From Proteobacteria bacterium 005FR1 (lineage in GTDB: Bacteria > Pseudomonadota > Gammaproteobacteria > Pseudomonadales > Cellvibrionaceae): 64,000 nt of DNA. Numbering within the stretch: the first letter of the stretch is position 1; the number at the start of each line of letters is the position of its first letter. The position numbers and the translations under genes were made by a program. The notes beneath the pieces were generated by a model that worked only from the letters and a program-made list of their open reading frames with translations, was not told the DNA's origin and did no database searches. Location of the stretch: positions 3,470,309-3,534,308 of the forward strand of contig WACF01000001.1 of the NCBI GenBank assembly GCA_026192395.1. The letters are read 5' to 3'. Positions 1 through 11,575 of this stretch are shown one piece after another.

Positions 1-1
1 C

Positions 2-1591
2 CCTGGCAATACTCAACTGATCATCGATTCCGTACGCAAGGCGGAGCAGGAGTTGAGCGCTGATCTCGTCATATTTCCCGAGCTGGCCTTGATGGGCTAT
101 CCCCCGGAGGACCTGCTGTTCCGCACGAGTGTAGCCGGGCGGGTAAGCCGCGGCCTGGAGGCGCTGCTGAGCGCCGGCTTCAAGGCTACGGTTATGGTCG
201 GCTACCCGAAAATGATTCAGGACCGGAATGGCGTGACCCGGGTTTTCAACACGGCAGGGGTCATCAGCGGCGGGCAGTTGGTGCGGGAATATCACAAGCA
301 GGTGCTGCCAAACTATCAGGTGTTCGACGAAAAACGCTACTTCACGGCCGGTGACGAGCCCTGCGTGGTCGAGGTCGGTGGTATCAGGATGGCAGTCCTG
401 GTGTGTGAAGATATCTGGGAATCGGGTCCCATCGCCAGCGCACGGGATCTGGGCGCGGAATTGACGCTGGTATTGAACGCATCCCCGTTCCACGCGGGAA
501 AGCAGGCAGAGAGACTTGCGGTGCTGCAACAGCGCGTGGAGGAGTCCGGGATGGGCATCGTGTATCTGAACCAGGCAGGTGGCCAGGACGAACTGGTGTT
601 CGACGGCGCCTCCCTGGCCATCGACCAAAGTGGCCGTGTTCAATTCCAGGCACCGGCATTTCAGGAGGGGCTGTTCGCGATCGACCTGGAGCGCAGCGAT
701 ATCGGGCTGCGTCTGAGCTCGGACACGCGCGAGACTCCGCCCAACGAGTTGGCCGCCATCTACCAGGCACTGGTGACCGGCGTTCGCGATTACGTGAACA
801 AGAATGGCTTCAAAGGCGTGGTGCTGGGCCTTTCCGGCGGTATCGATTCGGCGCTAACGCTGGCGATTGCGGCCGACGCGCTGGGCCGGGAGCGGGTGGA
901 AGCGGTCATGATGCCTTTTCGCTACACCTCAGAGATGAGTCAGAACGATGCGGCGGAGCAAGCCCGCCTGATGGATGTGAAATATCATTCCATCGGCATC
1001 GAGCCCATCTATGAGGCGGTCATGGAGGCGCTGGCAGAGCAGTTCCGTGGCTTGCCGGTGGATAAAACCGAAGAGAACATTCAGGCCCGCTGCCGTGGCA
1101 ACCTGCTGATGGCGATTTCGAACAAGAAGGGTTACCTGGTTCTGACTACCGGCAACAAGAGTGAAATGGCGGTGGGCTATGCCACGCTCTATGGCGACAT
1201 GGCCGGTGGATTCGATGTGCTTAAAGACGTGTCGAAAATGCGCGTATTCGCGCTGGCAAAATACCGTAACAGCCTCGGCCAGGTGATTCCCGACAATGTG
1301 ATTACCCGGCCGCCCTCAGCGGAGCTGGCACCGGATCAGAAGGACGAAGACAGTCTGCCGCCCTACGCGGTGATGGACGAGATTCTTGCTCTCTATATCG
1401 AACAGGATGCAAGCGCCGAGCAGATCATTGCTGAAGGCTTCTCCCGCCAGGATGTCGAGCATGTGCTGCGGCTGGTGGACATCAACGAGTACAAGCGTCG
1501 TCAGGCAGCGATCGGACCGCGGATAACCAAGCGGGGCTTTGGTCGGGATCGACGTTACCCGATCACCTCGGGCTGGAAGATTGGGGACTGA
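2..1591 (+). CDS. nadE: Glutamine-dependent NAD+ synthetase (5' end cut off)
   Basis: This enzyme makes NAD+ from deamido-NAD+, ATP and glutamine in the cytoplasm. The N-terminal nitrilase-type amidase shows its triad: Glu in FPELALMGYPPEDLL, Lys in YHKQVLPNY and Cys in VCEDIWESG. The C-terminal synthetase domain has the P-loop LGLSGGIDSA and the KSEMAVGY segment. The reading frame is open to base 2 (it begins PGNTQLIIDSV), so the true start lies upstream of the window. A TTG at 53 is only an internal Leu codon. About 530 residues are present, close to the family's usual 540. It converges with bamD across a strong hairpin. Confidence 0.95.
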   Translation, partial: PGNTQLIIDSVRKAEQELSADLVIFPELALMGYPPEDLLFRTSVAGRVSRGLEALLSAGFKATVMVGYPKMIQDRNGVTRVFNTAGVISGGQLVREYHKQVLPNYQVFDEKRYFTAGDEPCVVEVGGIRMAVLVCEDIWESGPIASARDLGAELTLVLNASPFHAGKQAERLAVLQQRVEESGMGIVYLNQAGGQDELVFDGASLAIDQSGRVQFQAPAFQEGLFAIDLERSDIGLRLSSDTRETPPNELAAIYQALVTGVRDYVNKNGFKGVVLGLSGGIDSALTLAIAADALGRERVEAVMMPFRYTSEMSQNDAAEQARLMDVKYHSIGIEPIYEAVMEALAEQFRGLPVDKTEENIQARCRGNLLMAISNKKGYLVLTTGNKSEMAVGYATLYGDMAGGFDVLKDVSKMRVFALAKYRNSLGQVIPDNVITRPPSAELAPDQKDEDSLPPYAVMDEILALYIEQDASAEQIIAEGFSRQDVEHVLRLVDINEYKRRQAAIGPRITKRGFGRDRRYPITSGWKIGD

Positions 1592-1606
1592 CGGAGAGGC
1601 GGGAGA

Positions 1607-1635
1607 TCTCCACGCTGGGCAATCCAGCGTGGAGA
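1607..1635. terminator. Hairpin between convergent nadE and bamD
   Basis: A perfect 12-bp stem (TCTCCACGCTGG with CCAGCGTGGAGA) and a 5-nt loop lie between the two stop codons. There is no clear T run on either side, so it may stop transcription weakly or mainly protect 3' ends. Its position between convergent genes supports a bidirectional role. Confidence 0.6.
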
Positions 1636-1644
1636 GGTATCGAA

Positions 1645-2571
1645 CTAGCGACCTTGGAACTGCGGGTCATAAATCTCGCGGGAATCGAAGCCGGGCGGCT
1701 CACGTTTGTCGAACAGGCCCAGAGTCAGCTTGCTCATCAGCGAGCGTTCGTCTTCCGCAGTACTGAACTGGAAGTCGAACTCGCCGTTGTCATTCAGCGC
1801 TGGATGCTCGGGGTAGTTGCTCTTGAGCACAGCCAGGGTGTTATCCTGCAGCTCGCTCAAACCCAGCAGTTTATAGCCCTGTACCATCACCGCCAGCGCA
1901 TCCGGCACAGCCGGGGTCTGCTGGAAGTTCTCCACCACGTAGCGACCGCGGTTGACCGCCGCCACATAGGCGCCGCGCTTGAAATAATAGTTCGCCACAT
2001 GGATCTCGTAGCGGGCGAGCAGATTGCGCAGATACACCATGCGCTTTTCCGCATCCGGCGCATATTGGCTGTCCGGATAGAGCGTCAGCAGCTGGTTGAA
2101 ATAGCCGAAGGACTCCCGCGCTGCGCCCGGATCCCGCTGGCTCATATCGGTAGGCAGAAAACGCTCAAAGAAGCCGCGATTCTGGTCGAAGGACGCAAGC
2201 CCCTTCATGTAGTAGGCGTAGTCCACGTTGCGATGGCGCGGGTGCAGGCGGATGAAGCGGTCCGCCGCGGCGATGCTCGCCTCGAAATCGTAGTTGCGGT
2301 AGTAAGCATAAACCAGCTCCAGCTGGGCCTGCTCCGCATAGCTGCCGAAGGGGAAGTTCTCCTCCAGTCGTTGCAGGTTGTCGATGGCCAGATCCCATTG
2401 CTGGGTCCGTAGCTGGCGCTGAGCGGTTTCATACAGCTGCCGTTCGGTTTCCCGGACTTTGGCAGACTCGTCCTCGGGATTTGATGCGCAGGCCGCGAGA
2501 CCGAGGATTGCGCAGAGTGCCGCCAGCCGCAGGAAGGACCGGGTCAGCTGACTGAAGATACGGTGTTGCAT
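1645..2571 (-). CDS. bamD: Outer membrane assembly lipoprotein BamD
   Basis: BamD is the essential lipoprotein partner of BamA in the complex that folds beta-barrel proteins into the outer membrane. The 308-residue product has a signal peptide ending in the lipobox GLAAC (Cys28), followed by helical TPR repeats (for example [20 protein letters not shown] and [20 protein letters not shown]). It is somewhat longer than E. coli BamD (about 245), mainly at the C terminus. It is divergent from rluD, the same neighbour as in E. coli (formerly yfiO, or comL). The ATG at 2571 is followed directly by the signal peptide, which supports this start. Confidence 0.95.
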   Translation of the reverse strand: MQHRIFSQLTRSFLRLAALCAILGLAACASNPEDESAKVRETERQLYETAQRQLRTQQWDLAIDNLQRLEENFPFGSYAEQAQLELVYAYYRNYDFEASIAAADRFIRLHPRHRNVDYAYYMKGLASFDQNRGFFERFLPTDMSQRDPGAARESFGYFNQLLTLYPDSQYAPDAEKRMVYLRNLLARYEIHVANYYFKRGAYVAAVNRGRYVVENFQQTPAVPDALAVMVQGYKLLGLSELQDNTLAVLKSNYPEHPALNDNGEFDFQFSTAEDERSLMSKLTLGLFDKREPPGFDSREIYDPQFQGR

Positions 2572-2754
2572 AAAGGACTCTAAGAAATTTCAGAAGGGCA
2601 AATCGCCGGCATTATTCCACAGCACAGGCGCAATTGCATGGGAGTGGTATAGCTCAGACTGGATTCTGGTACAGTTAGCCGCTCTTGGAAAGCAGTTCGA
2701 CTCAAAGATCTCTCGCAACCTCCACTCTCGCAACCTCAGTGGTAAGCTCCAGCG

Positions 2755-3732
2755 ATGACCTCCAGCCACAGCCCGCAGGCCCCCGCCAGCTACGAAGCGA
2801 CCGTACCGCCCGATATGCTCGGATCGCGATTGGACCAGGCCGCCGCGGCATTGTTTCCCTCCTTTTCCCGGGGCCGTTTGCAAGCCTGGATCAAGAGTGG
2901 CGATCTGACCGTGAATGGCCGGCCCGGCAAAGCAAAGCAGAAACTCACCGGAGGAGAACACCTGCATTTGCAGGCTCAGGCCGAAGCACAGGGCGAGTGG
3001 CAGGCGGAAGAGTTGCCTCTGAATATAGTCTTCGAAGATGAACACCTGCTGATAGTCAACAAATCGGCCAATCTGGTGGTGCATCCGGCGGCCGGCAATC
3101 TTACGGGGACCTTACTGAACGCCCTCCTGCATCACTGTCCTGAACTAGCGAATCTGCCCCGGGGTGGCATTGTCCACCGGCTGGACAAGGACACCACAGG
3201 GCTTATGGTGGTCGCGAAAACCCTCCAGAGTCATCAAAGCCTTGTGTCTCAGCTGCAGGCCCGTACCGTAGGGCGCCAGTATGAAGCAGTGGCGATTGGC
3301 CGGATCGCCACCAGCGGAACCGTCGATGCGCCCATGGGCCGCCACCCGCAGCAGCGCAAGAAAATGGCGGTGGTGAGCCATGGCGGAAAAGAGGCGATCA
3401 CCCATTATTTCGTCCGGGAGCGCTTTGCAGGTCACACCTATGTGCATCTGAAACTCGAGACCGGTCGCACTCACCAGATTCGCGTCCATCTCGCCCACAT
3501 CGGTCATCCGCTCGTTGGTGACGCCACCTACGGCGGCCGCCGCAAGCTCCCGCGCACTGCTTCAACGCAACTGACCGGGGCGGTGGCCGCGCTGGGCCGG
3601 CAGGCTCTTCACGCCTGGCGCCTCGAGCTGGTGCATCCGGCCAGCGGCGAAACCATCAGCTGGGAGGCTCCCACACCGGCGGATTTCGCGCATCTGCTGA
3701 GCGTTCTGAGAGCGGAGGAAGCGAGCCTGTGA
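2755..3732 (+). CDS. rluD: 23S rRNA pseudouridine synthase RluD
   Basis: RluD converts uridines of helix 69 of 23S rRNA (positions 1911, 1915 and 1917 in E. coli numbering) to pseudouridine. An N-terminal S4 RNA-binding domain (about residues 20-80, GSRLDQAAAALFPSFSRGRL) is followed by the catalytic domain with the RluA-family motif HRLDKDTTGLMV. The catalytic Asp is residue 144. The length of 325 residues is typical. The stop overlaps the pgeF start by 4 bp (GTGA), so the two are probably translationally coupled. The order bamD/rluD-pgeF-clpB matches E. coli. Confidence 0.95.
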   Translation: MTSSHSPQAPASYEATVPPDMLGSRLDQAAAALFPSFSRGRLQAWIKSGDLTVNGRPGKAKQKLTGGEHLHLQAQAEAQGEWQAEELPLNIVFEDEHLLIVNKSANLVVHPAAGNLTGTLLNALLHHCPELANLPRGGIVHRLDKDTTGLMVVAKTLQSHQSLVSQLQARTVGRQYEAVAIGRIATSGTVDAPMGRHPQQRKKMAVVSHGGKEAITHYFVRERFAGHTYVHLKLETGRTHQIRVHLAHIGHPLVGDATYGGRRKLPRTASTQLTGAVAALGRQALHAWRLELVHPASGETISWEAPTPADFAHLLSVLRAEEASL

Positions 3733-4472
3733 CCGGACCTGTGGGATTCGTGCCGACATGGCCCGCGCCAGAAAGCGTCGGGAGCTTCGTGACCTGCCGC
3801 ACCGGTGGCTGCAGTCGGTCGCCCTATGATTCGAACAACCTTGGTACCCACGTGGGCGATGATCCTCAGTCCGTAGCGGAAAATCGGCGCCGCCTTCGCG
3901 ATTACCTGTTGATCGATGAGCCCTGCTGGCTCGAGCAGGTTCACGGCACCGGCTTGGTGGAAGCCGGGTCACAAACGGGCATACCCGTAGCCGACGGCAG
4001 TTTCACTCGCAGGCCTGGCGCAGTTTCCGCGGTGCTCACGGCCGATTGCCTGCCGTTGTTGCTGTGCGACCAGCAAGGCGAACAGGTCGCCGCCGTCCAC
4101 TGCGGCTGGCGGGGATTGGCGGCGGGGATAATTCCGCTATCGCTGGACAAGTTTTCCGCCGCGGCGGGATCGATCATGGCCTACCTGGGGCCAGCGATCT
4201 CGGGGCGACACTACGAAGTGGGCGACGAGGTGCGCGAGGCACTGGATGCGAGTCTGAAAGGAAACGCGGCGGCTTTCAGCAAGCCAGTCGAACACAAGCC
4301 CGGCCATTTTCTCGTGGATCTCTACGCGGTGGCGCGCGCCCAGTTGAAGGCAGCGGGTATCGCACAGATATATGGCGGAGACCGCTGCACCTTTGCGGAA
4401 GCCGAGCACTTCTATTCCTACCGACGCGATGGCGTCACCGGCCGCATGGCCACGCTGATCTGGCTCAAGTAA
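3729..4472 (+). CDS. pgeF: Peptidoglycan editing factor PgeF (YfiH family)
   Basis: This family (formerly laccase-domain/polyphenol oxidase YfiH) was later linked to removal of wrongly incorporated residues from peptidoglycan precursors. The 247-residue protein has the family's metal-site motifs: LEQVHGTG, TADCLPLLLCD and AVHCGWRGLAAGI. It starts with GTG overlapping the rluD stop, as in other gammaproteobacteria. A purine nucleoside phosphorylase-like activity has also been reported for homologues. The exact substrate here cannot be read from sequence. Confidence 0.9.
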   Translation: MTGPVGFVPTWPAPESVGSFVTCRTGGCSRSPYDSNNLGTHVGDDPQSVAENRRRLRDYLLIDEPCWLEQVHGTGLVEAGSQTGIPVADGSFTRRPGAVSAVLTADCLPLLLCDQQGEQVAAVHCGWRGLAAGIIPLSLDKFSAAAGSIMAYLGPAISGRHYEVGDEVREALDASLKGNAAAFSKPVEHKPGHFLVDLYAVARAQLKAAGIAQIYGGDRCTFAEAEHFYSYRRDGVTGRMATLIWLK

Positions 4473-4517
4473 AACGCTTGGTCAGCGCCGATCTCACAGA
4501 GCACTTGACACAGGTCA

Positions 4518-4548
4518 GTTGAATTCCCTCCAAGCGCCCCCACAATTT
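4518..4548 (+). promoter_or_regulatory. Candidate sigma-32 (heat-shock) promoter of clpB
   Basis: GTTGAAT (4518-4524) resembles the sigma-32 -35 box CTTGAAA. After 12-13 bp a CCCCCACA-type box (4537-4544) resembles the -10 box CCCCATNT. It lies about 90 bp before clpB, a gene known to be heat-shock controlled. The match is visual only. A second TTGACA-like hexamer at 4505-4510 could serve a housekeeping promoter. Confidence 0.5.
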
Positions 4549-4637
4549 GTTCCATATCCCATTCCCTATAAAGGATGGGTGAAAACGGCATCCGATCCCC
4601 AAGCCGCCCTTTCACCCTGCCACCTATGAGGTAGACC

Positions 4638-7235
4638 ATGCGTTTGGATCGACTGACCAATCAGCTGCAGATGGCCCTGTCGGACGCCCAGTCCCTGGCA
4701 GTCGGCCGCGACCACAGCCAAATCGAATCACTGCACGTCCTGCTCGCGCTGCTGGACCAGCAAGGCAGCAGTGTTCGTCCCCTGCTTGCGCAATCCGGCT
4801 TTGACGTGAACGGCCTGCGCAACGAGCTCAACAAGCAACTGGAAGCGCTGCCGCGAATTCAGAACCCCACCGGTGACGTCCATATGTCCACCGAGATGGG
4901 GCGCCTGCTGAATCTTGCTGACAAGCGCGCCCAGCAAGTGGGCGATAAATTTATTTCCAGCGAGAGTCTGTTGCTCGCCGCCATGGCGGACAAGAACAAC
5001 GCCATGGGCAAGCTGCTCAACAGCTTCGGCGATCAGAAACGCCTCGAAGAAAGCATTCAGCGCGTGCGCGGCGGCGAAACCGTCGACAGCCCGGAAGCGG
5101 AAGCCAACCGGCAGGCGCTGGACAAGTACACCATCGATCTGACCGCGCGCGCCGAGGCTGGCAAACTGGATCCGGTGATCGGTCGCGACGATGAAATCCG
5201 CCGTACCGTACAGGTACTGCAGCGCCGCACCAAAAACAATCCGGTGCTGATCGGCGAGCCGGGCGTGGGTAAAACCGCAATCGTCGAGGGACTTGCCCAG
5301 CGCATCATCAACGGCGAAGTGCCGGAAGGACTGAAGAACAAGCGCCTGCTGGCCCTGGACCTGGGCGCCCTGCTGGCCGGTGCGAAATTCCGTGGTGAGT
5401 TCGAAGAACGCCTCAAAGCCGTGCTCAACGAGCTGGGCAAGCAGGAAGGTCGCATCATTCTGTTTATCGACGAGCTGCACACCATGGTGGGTGCTGGCAA
5501 GGCGGAAGGTGCAATGGACGCCGGCAACATGCTCAAGCCCGCTCTGGCGCGCGGTGAATTGCACTGCGTCGGCGCGACCACACTGGATGAATACCGCAAA
5601 TACATCGAGAAGGATGCCGCGCTGGAGCGCCGCTTCCAGAAAGTGCTGGTGGATGAACCCAGCGAGGAAGACACCATTGCCATTCTGCGCGGCCTGAAGG
5701 AGCGCTATGAGGTTCACCACGGAGTGGACATCACCGACTCGGCGATCATCGCCGCGGCCAAACTGTCGCAGCGCTATATCACCGATCGACAGCTACCGGA
5801 CAAAGCCATCGACCTGGTGGACGAAGCGGCGAGCCGCATCCGCATGGAGATCGACTCCAAGCCGGAAGAAATGGACCGGCTTGAGCGCCGTCTCATCCAG
5901 CTGAAGATCGAGCGCGAAGCGGTGAAAAAGGACGAATCCGAAGCGGCCCGCAAGCAGCTGGAAAAACTGGAAGCGGACATCGACAAGATCGAACGCGAGT
6001 ACGCCAATCTCGAAGAAATCTGGAGGGCGGAAAAAGCCTCCCTGCAAGGCGCCAACGAAGTGAAGGCGAACTTGGAACAGGCGCGCCTGGATATGGAAGC
6101 CGCGCGCCGCGCCGGCGATCTGGGACGCATGTCCGAGTTGCAGTACGGCATCATTCCCGAGCTGGAAAAACAGCTGGAAGTGGCCGGCAGGGCGGAACAG
6201 AAGGAAACGCAACTGCTGCGCAACCGCGTCACCGACGAGGAAATCGCTGAAGTGGTTTCCAAGTGGACCGGCATCCCCGTGTCCAAAATGCTCGAAGGGG
6301 AGCGGGAAAAGTTACTGAAGATGGAAGAGGGCCTGCACCAGCGCGTGATTGGCCAGGATCAGGCGGTGAAAGCGGTTTCCAACGCGGTGCGCCGCTCGCG
6401 GGCTGGTTTGTCCGATCCGCGTCGGCCGAACGGTTCCTTCCTGTTCCTCGGTCCCACCGGGGTGGGTAAAACGGAGCTTTGCAAGGCCTTGGCGGAATTT
6501 CTGTTCGACAGTGAAGATGCCATGGTGCGCATCGATATGTCCGAGTTCATGGAGAAGCATTCCGTGGCTCGCCTGATCGGCGCACCTCCCGGCTATGTCG
6601 GCTATGAGGAAGGTGGTTACCTGACCGAAGCAGTGCGCCGGAGGCCTTATTCAGTATTGCTTCTGGACGAGGTTGAAAAGGCGCATCCGGACGTCTTCAA
6701 CATCCTTTTGCAGGTATTGGAAGACGGCCGCCTCACCGACGGGCAAGGTCGTACCGTGGATTTCCGCAATACGGTTGTGGTGATGACCTCGAACCTCGGC
6801 TCCGACGTGATTCAGGAAATCACCCGCGCCGGCGCGTTCGACTCCGACAGTGCGCGACAGGAAGCGGTGAAGAATGCGGTCATGGACATCGTGGGCGGTC
6901 ACTTTCGGCCCGAGTTCATCAACCGTATCGACGAAGTGGTGGTCTTCGATCCCTTGGCGGAATCGCAGATTCGCGGTATTGCCGAGATCCAGCTGGATTT
7001 GCTGCGGCAGCGATTGAAGGATCGGGAGCTGTCAATGGAGCTGGACGAGGGTGTGATGAACAAGCTCGTGGCGGTTGGTTTCGACCCGGTGTACGGCGCG
7101 CGGCCTCTGAAAAGAGCGATTCAGCAGTTCATCGAGAATCCGCTCGCTCAGGAAGTGCTGGCTGGGCGCTTTGCTCCTGGTGACACGATTCATGCTCATT
7201 TGAATGATGCCGGCAGGGTGGATTTCACCACCTGA
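4638..7235 (+). CDS. clpB: ATP-dependent disaggregase ClpB
   Basis: ClpB is a hexameric AAA+ unfoldase that works with DnaK to rescue aggregated proteins after stress. The 865-residue product has the Clp N domain (1-145), AAA domain 1 with Walker A GEPGVGKT near residue 206, the coiled-coil middle domain (about 410-530, rich in Glu/Lys/Arg), AAA domain 2 with Walker A GPTGVGKT near residue 605, and the D2-small domain. The VGYEEGGYL pore loop is intact. A Shine-Dalgarno TGAGGT sits 5 bp before the ATG. A sigma-32-like promoter lies upstream and a 12-bp hairpin follows. Confidence 0.98.
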   Translation: MRLDRLTNQLQMALSDAQSLAVGRDHSQIESLHVLLALLDQQGSSVRPLLAQSGFDVNGLRNELNKQLEALPRIQNPTGDVHMSTEMGRLLNLADKRAQQVGDKFISSESLLLAAMADKNNAMGKLLNSFGDQKRLEESIQRVRGGETVDSPEAEANRQALDKYTIDLTARAEAGKLDPVIGRDDEIRRTVQVLQRRTKNNPVLIGEPGVGKTAIVEGLAQRIINGEVPEGLKNKRLLALDLGALLAGAKFRGEFEERLKAVLNELGKQEGRIILFIDELHTMVGAGKAEGAMDAGNMLKPALARGELHCVGATTLDEYRKYIEKDAALERRFQKVLVDEPSEEDTIAILRGLKERYEVHHGVDITDSAIIAAAKLSQRYITDRQLPDKAIDLVDEAASRIRMEIDSKPEEMDRLERRLIQLKIEREAVKKDESEAARKQLEKLEADIDKIEREYANLEEIWRAEKASLQGANEVKANLEQARLDMEAARRAGDLGRMSELQYGIIPELEKQLEVAGRAEQKETQLLRNRVTDEEIAEVVSKWTGIPVSKMLEGEREKLLKMEEGLHQRVIGQDQAVKAVSNAVRRSRAGLSDPRRPNGSFLFLGPTGVGKTELCKALAEFLFDSEDAMVRIDMSEFMEKHSVARLIGAPPGYVGYEEGGYLTEAVRRRPYSVLLLDEVEKAHPDVFNILLQVLEDGRLTDGQGRTVDFRNTVVVMTSNLGSDVIQEITRAGAFDSDSARQEAVKNAVMDIVGGHFRPEFINRIDEVVVFDPLAESQIRGIAEIQLDLLRQRLKDRELSMELDEGVMNKLVAVGFDPVYGARPLKRAIQQFIENPLAQEVLAGRFAPGDTIHAHLNDAGRVDFTT

Positions 7236-7262
7236 TTCATGGGGGTTTTACCGAAAGATAAT

Positions 7263-7293
7263 CGCTGACGAAGCCGCGAACGCTTCGTCAGCG
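7263..7293. terminator. Hairpin between clpB and the DUF4124 gene
   Basis: A perfect 12-bp inverted repeat (CGCTGACGAAGC / GCTTCGTCAGCG) with a 7-nt loop lies between the convergent stop codons of clpB and the next gene. No T run follows, so the terminator call rests on stem strength and position. Confidence 0.55.
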
Positions 7294-7298
7294 CTCAC

Positions 7299-7721
7299 TC
7301 AGCAGGACTCGGCGACCGCTTGCTCGAACTCCTGGGTCTTTTCCGCCTTTTCTTCTTCGCTGAGATAGCGGATCTCTCCGTCTTCGCCTTTCATGCGCAC
7401 GCGCGCGTTGGCTCTCAGCGTTTCCAGATTGTTGCGGGCGGTTTCACAGCGCTCGGGATCTTTCAGGTTATCCGCGGGCCCGGTTGAGCCGCCGCGAGGC
7501 GCCTGCACCGTTTTTGCGGCACTCTGGCTCTTGCTTTCCGCCGCCGCAGGCACAGTTTGCCCGCTGCTGACCCGGATCACTTCCGCCTCCCGATCGTGGG
7601 GCTTGCGCGCCGAGTAGTGGGTTACCCCCTTCTCATCCGTCCACTTGTAGTAATTGGTGGCTGCATTCGCCAGCGGCATGCCGGCGGCGAGGATCGCGGA
7701 GAGAATCAATACCATGCGCAT
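7299..7721 (-). CDS. DUF4124-domain secreted protein
   Basis: This is a small (140 aa) predicted periplasmic protein of unknown function. It has a signal peptide (MRMVLILSAILAAGMPLANA) followed by the DUF4124 signature YYKWTDEKGVTHYS, common in proteobacterial exported proteins. The rest is polar and probably disordered, ending in a helical segment with two Cys (ERCETARNNL and the final SC) that may form a disulphide. It is a single gene, convergent with clpB. The start is the first ATG of MRM; the second ATG is equally possible. Confidence 0.8.
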   Translation of the reverse strand: MRMVLILSAILAAGMPLANAATNYYKWTDEKGVTHYSARKPHDREAEVIRVSSGQTVPAAAESKSQSAAKTVQAPRGGSTGPADNLKDPERCETARNNLETLRANARVRMKGEDGEIRYLSEEEKAEKTQEFEQAVAESC

Positions 7722-8262
7722 TGTTTTAGCCTTCTTGGATTCGGACTTTTGCTTCAGATCTCGAGATCTTGCGAATGAGTGCTTCGGGCCGTGCGAGCGA
7801 GCTGCCCCGAAAGGCAGCTGTGAGCCACTGGCGTCGCTGCACTATAAGACCTTTTCAAGTATAGCGACAGGTGGCGCGCGATAAAGCCGAGTTTCCTTCA
7901 GTGTAGCTATGCAATATCTTGACATTGCACACAAAATTGCCAAAATGCCTGGTTCGCTGGATGGGTGGTACGCTCGCCGATAATCCTGGCCCGAGCCGAG
8001 CAGCACCGCAATCCTCAGGTGCCTGCAACAGCCCGCTCCAGCGAGGAAAATGCCTACCGGCGTTTCCCCGCTCAGGCTGCGCATGACTTCGTTCGTGTTT
8101 TTCACCCGAGCCGCTTTGTCTGACACTCATCCAATCAGATGATCCAGCCAGGCCTGTGCCTGAACCCCGTTTATTAAGGGGCTGCATTGCTGCAGCCGCT
8201 TTGAGCTCGCCGGAGTACTCTCTCGGCGGGCGCCATACTCAGCGTTGCAAAGAGGAAATACC
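7722..8262. promoter_or_regulatory. Intergenic and leader region before ilvI
   Basis: I see no credible gene in this stretch. It contains a 14-bp perfect palindrome AGATCTCGAGATCT (7756-7769) 35 bp before the DUF4124 start, a hairpin AGCTGCC-N6-GGCAGCT (7800-7819), and a TTGACA hexamer (7919-7924) inside an inverted repeat GCAAT-N8-ATTGC (7911-7928). Near ilvI it has two hairpins: GGCTGCA-TTGC-TGCAGCC (8180-8197) and GCTCGCCG-N11-CGGCGGGC (8205-8231). The last two would lie in the ilvI mRNA leader just before its ribosome-binding site and could affect translation or attenuation. Confidence 0.45.
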
Positions 8263-9996
8263 GTGGAAATGTTATCGGGCGGAGACATGCTCGTTCGCTC
8301 TCTCCAGGAAGAAGGAGTCGATCTGATTTTCGGCTACCCTGGTGGAGCTGCCCTGCACATTTACGATGCCCTTTTCCGGCAGAAAAAGGTCAAGCACATT
8401 CTGGTGCGTCACGAACAGGCGGCCACTCACGCGGCGGACGGCTACGCCCGCGCGACCGGCAAGGTGGGTACCGTCCTGGTAACCTCCGGTCCCGGCGCAA
8501 CCAACGCAATTACCGGCATTGCCACCGCGTACATGGATTCCATTCCGATGGTGATCATTTCCGGTCAGGTGGATTCCAGCAAAATCGGCGAGGACGCCTT
8601 CCAGGAAACCGACATGGTCGGCATTTCCCGTCCCATCGTGAAACACAGCTTCCTCGTCAAGGATCCCCGGAAGATTCCGGAGACCATCAAAAAAGCCTAT
8701 TACATCGCCTCGACCGGTCGTCCCGGTCCGGTGGTCGTGGACATCCCGAAGGACGCGACCGCTCCGGATCAGACCTATGAGTTTGAATACCCGAAGAAGG
8801 TCAAACTGCGCTCCTACACGCCGGCGAGCAAAGGTCACAGTGGTCAGATCAAAAAGGCGGTTCAGTTACTGCTTGCCGCCAAGCGCCCGGTCATCTACGC
8901 CGGCGGTGGGGTGATCCTTGGCAACGGCAGCGAACTGCTGACCCGTCTTGCAAAAACGCTCAACTATCCCGTGACCAACACATTGATGGGTCTGGGCTGT
9001 TATCCGGGCAGCGACAACCAGTTTCTCGGCATGCTGGGCATGCACGGTACCTTCGAGGCTAACACCGCGATGCACCACAGCGATGTGATCCTGGCGGTGG
9101 GCGCGCGCTTCGATGATCGGGTGACCAACACGCCGAACAAGTTCTGCCCCAATGCCAAGATCATTCACATCGATGTGGATCCTGCTTCGATTTCGAAGAC
9201 GGTTACCGCGGACGTGCCCATCGTTGGCTCTGTTGGCAGCGTTCTGAAAGATATGCTGGAAATCATCGAAGGCGCCGACGAGAAGCCGGATGCAACGGCG
9301 CTCGCGGACTGGTGGAAGCAGATCAACGAGTGGCGGGAAAAGCACGGGATCTATACGAAGAACCGCTTCTCCACCGAGGGTGCGATCAAGCCCCAGGAAG
9401 TTATTCAGGCGCTCTACGAAGTTACCAAGGGTGATGCCTATGTGACCTCCGATGTGGGACAGCATCAGATGTTTGCGGCCCAGTACTATCGCTTCAACAA
9501 GCCGCGGCGCTGGCTGAATTCAGGCGGTCTTGGAACGATGGGCTTCGGCCTTCCCGCCGCCATGGGCGCACAGTTTGCCGACCGCGATGCCGCCGTGGCC
9601 TGTGTCACCGGGGAAGGCAGTATCCAGATGTGCATTCAGGAGCTTTCCACCTGCACTCAGTATCACCTGCCCGTCAAAATCATCTGCCTCAATAACCAGG
9701 CCCTTGGGATGGTTAAGCAGTGGCAGGATATGCAGTATGAAAGCCGCTATTCCGAAAGCCTCTACGAAGACTCCCTGCCGGATTTCGTTAAGCTGGCGGA
9801 AGCCTACGGTCACGTCGGCATCCGCGTCACCAAGCGGGAAGAACTGAAAGCCAAACTGGAAGAATGCTTCAGCATGAAAGACAAAGTGGTATTCATGGAT
9901 ATCGCCGTCGATCCGAGCGAGCACGTTTATCCCATGCTCATCGCACCGAACGGCTCCATGCGCGACATGTGGCTGAGCAAGACGGAGAGGACCTAA
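8263..9996 (+). CDS. ilvI: Acetolactate synthase large subunit
   Basis: This ThDP-, FAD- and Mg-dependent enzyme makes acetolactate or acetohydroxybutyrate, the first common step of valine, leucine and isoleucine synthesis. It shows the ThDP-binding Glu in [16 protein letters not shown], a central FAD-binding domain and the C-terminal ThDP motif (GEGSIQM ... LNNQALGM). I start it at the GTG at 8263, giving [14 protein letters not shown], which matches the E. coli IlvI N terminus and sits 6 bp after AGAGGA. The longer TTG start at 8245 would swallow that site. The product is 577 residues. It is followed 4 bp later by ilvH. Confidence 0.95.
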   Translation: MEMLSGGDMLVRSLQEEGVDLIFGYPGGAALHIYDALFRQKKVKHILVRHEQAATHAADGYARATGKVGTVLVTSGPGATNAITGIATAYMDSIPMVIISGQVDSSKIGEDAFQETDMVGISRPIVKHSFLVKDPRKIPETIKKAYYIASTGRPGPVVVDIPKDATAPDQTYEFEYPKKVKLRSYTPASKGHSGQIKKAVQLLLAAKRPVIYAGGGVILGNGSELLTRLAKTLNYPVTNTLMGLGCYPGSDNQFLGMLGMHGTFEANTAMHHSDVILAVGARFDDRVTNTPNKFCPNAKIIHIDVDPASISKTVTADVPIVGSVGSVLKDMLEIIEGADEKPDATALADWWKQINEWREKHGIYTKNRFSTEGAIKPQEVIQALYEVTKGDAYVTSDVGQHQMFAAQYYRFNKPRRWLNSGGLGTMGFGLPAAMGAQFADRDAAVACVTGEGSIQMCIQELSTCTQYHLPVKIICLNNQALGMVKQWQDMQYESRYSESLYEDSLPDFVKLAEAYGHVGIRVTKREELKAKLEECFSMKDKVVFMDIAVDPSEHVYPMLIAPNGSMRDMWLSKTERT

Positions 9997-10000
9997 GCTA

Positions 10001-10492
10001 ATGAGAAGAATAATCTCCGTTTTGATGGAAAACGAACCCGGCGCTTTGTCGCGGGTTGTGGGGCTTTTCTCCCAGCGCGGTTACAACATCGAGTCATTGA
10101 CTGTTGCACCGACGGAGGATTCGACACTCTCGCGTCTGACCTTGACGACGACCGGGGATGATCATGTGATCGAGCAGATCACAAAGCATCTGAATCGACT
10201 GGTGGACGTGGTGAAGCTGGTGGACCTCACCGAAGGTGCGCATATCGAGCGCGAATTGATGCTGATCAAAGTAAAGGCGGCCGGTGCTCAGCGCGCCGAG
10301 ATCAAGCGCTGCGTGGATATCTTCCGCGGCCAGATCGTGGACGTCACCGCCACCGTATACGTCATCCAGATTACCGGTGCCAGTGACAAGCTGGACGCCT
10401 TTCTGCAGGCGGTGGGCGAAGCGGCGATTCTCGAGGTCGTTCGCACCGGAGTATCCGGGATCGCCCGCGGCGAAAAAGTGTTGAGTCTCTGA
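10001..10492 (+). CDS. ilvH: Acetolactate synthase regulatory small subunit
   Basis: The small subunit activates the catalytic subunit and confers valine feedback inhibition through its N-terminal ACT domain (ISVLMENEPGALSRVVGLFS, residues 4-23). A C-terminal ALS small-subunit domain follows (about 85-160). The length of 163 residues is the usual size of IlvH. It lies 4 bp after ilvI and 57 bp before ilvC, so the three form one operon. Confidence 0.95.
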   Translation: MRRIISVLMENEPGALSRVVGLFSQRGYNIESLTVAPTEDSTLSRLTLTTTGDDHVIEQITKHLNRLVDVVKLVDLTEGAHIERELMLIKVKAAGAQRAEIKRCVDIFRGQIVDVTATVYVIQITGASDKLDAFLQAVGEAAILEVVRTGVSGIARGEKVLSL

Positions 10493-10540
10493 GATTTTTC
10501 GTTTGGTTTTTTCTTTTTCTTTTAACGTTGTATTAACTAG

Positions 10541-11572
<1,032 letters not shown>

Positions 11573-11575
<3 letters not shown>

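Noticed and set aside
8083..8142. Leader peptide MTSFVFFTRAALSDTHPIR before ilvI
   Set aside because: It lacks the run of Ile, Leu and Val codons expected for ilv attenuation and has no good ribosome site.
7842..8187. Overlapping minus-strand frames upstream of ilvI
   Set aside because: They have no family likeness, no ribosome site and lie in a region with regulatory-type hairpins.
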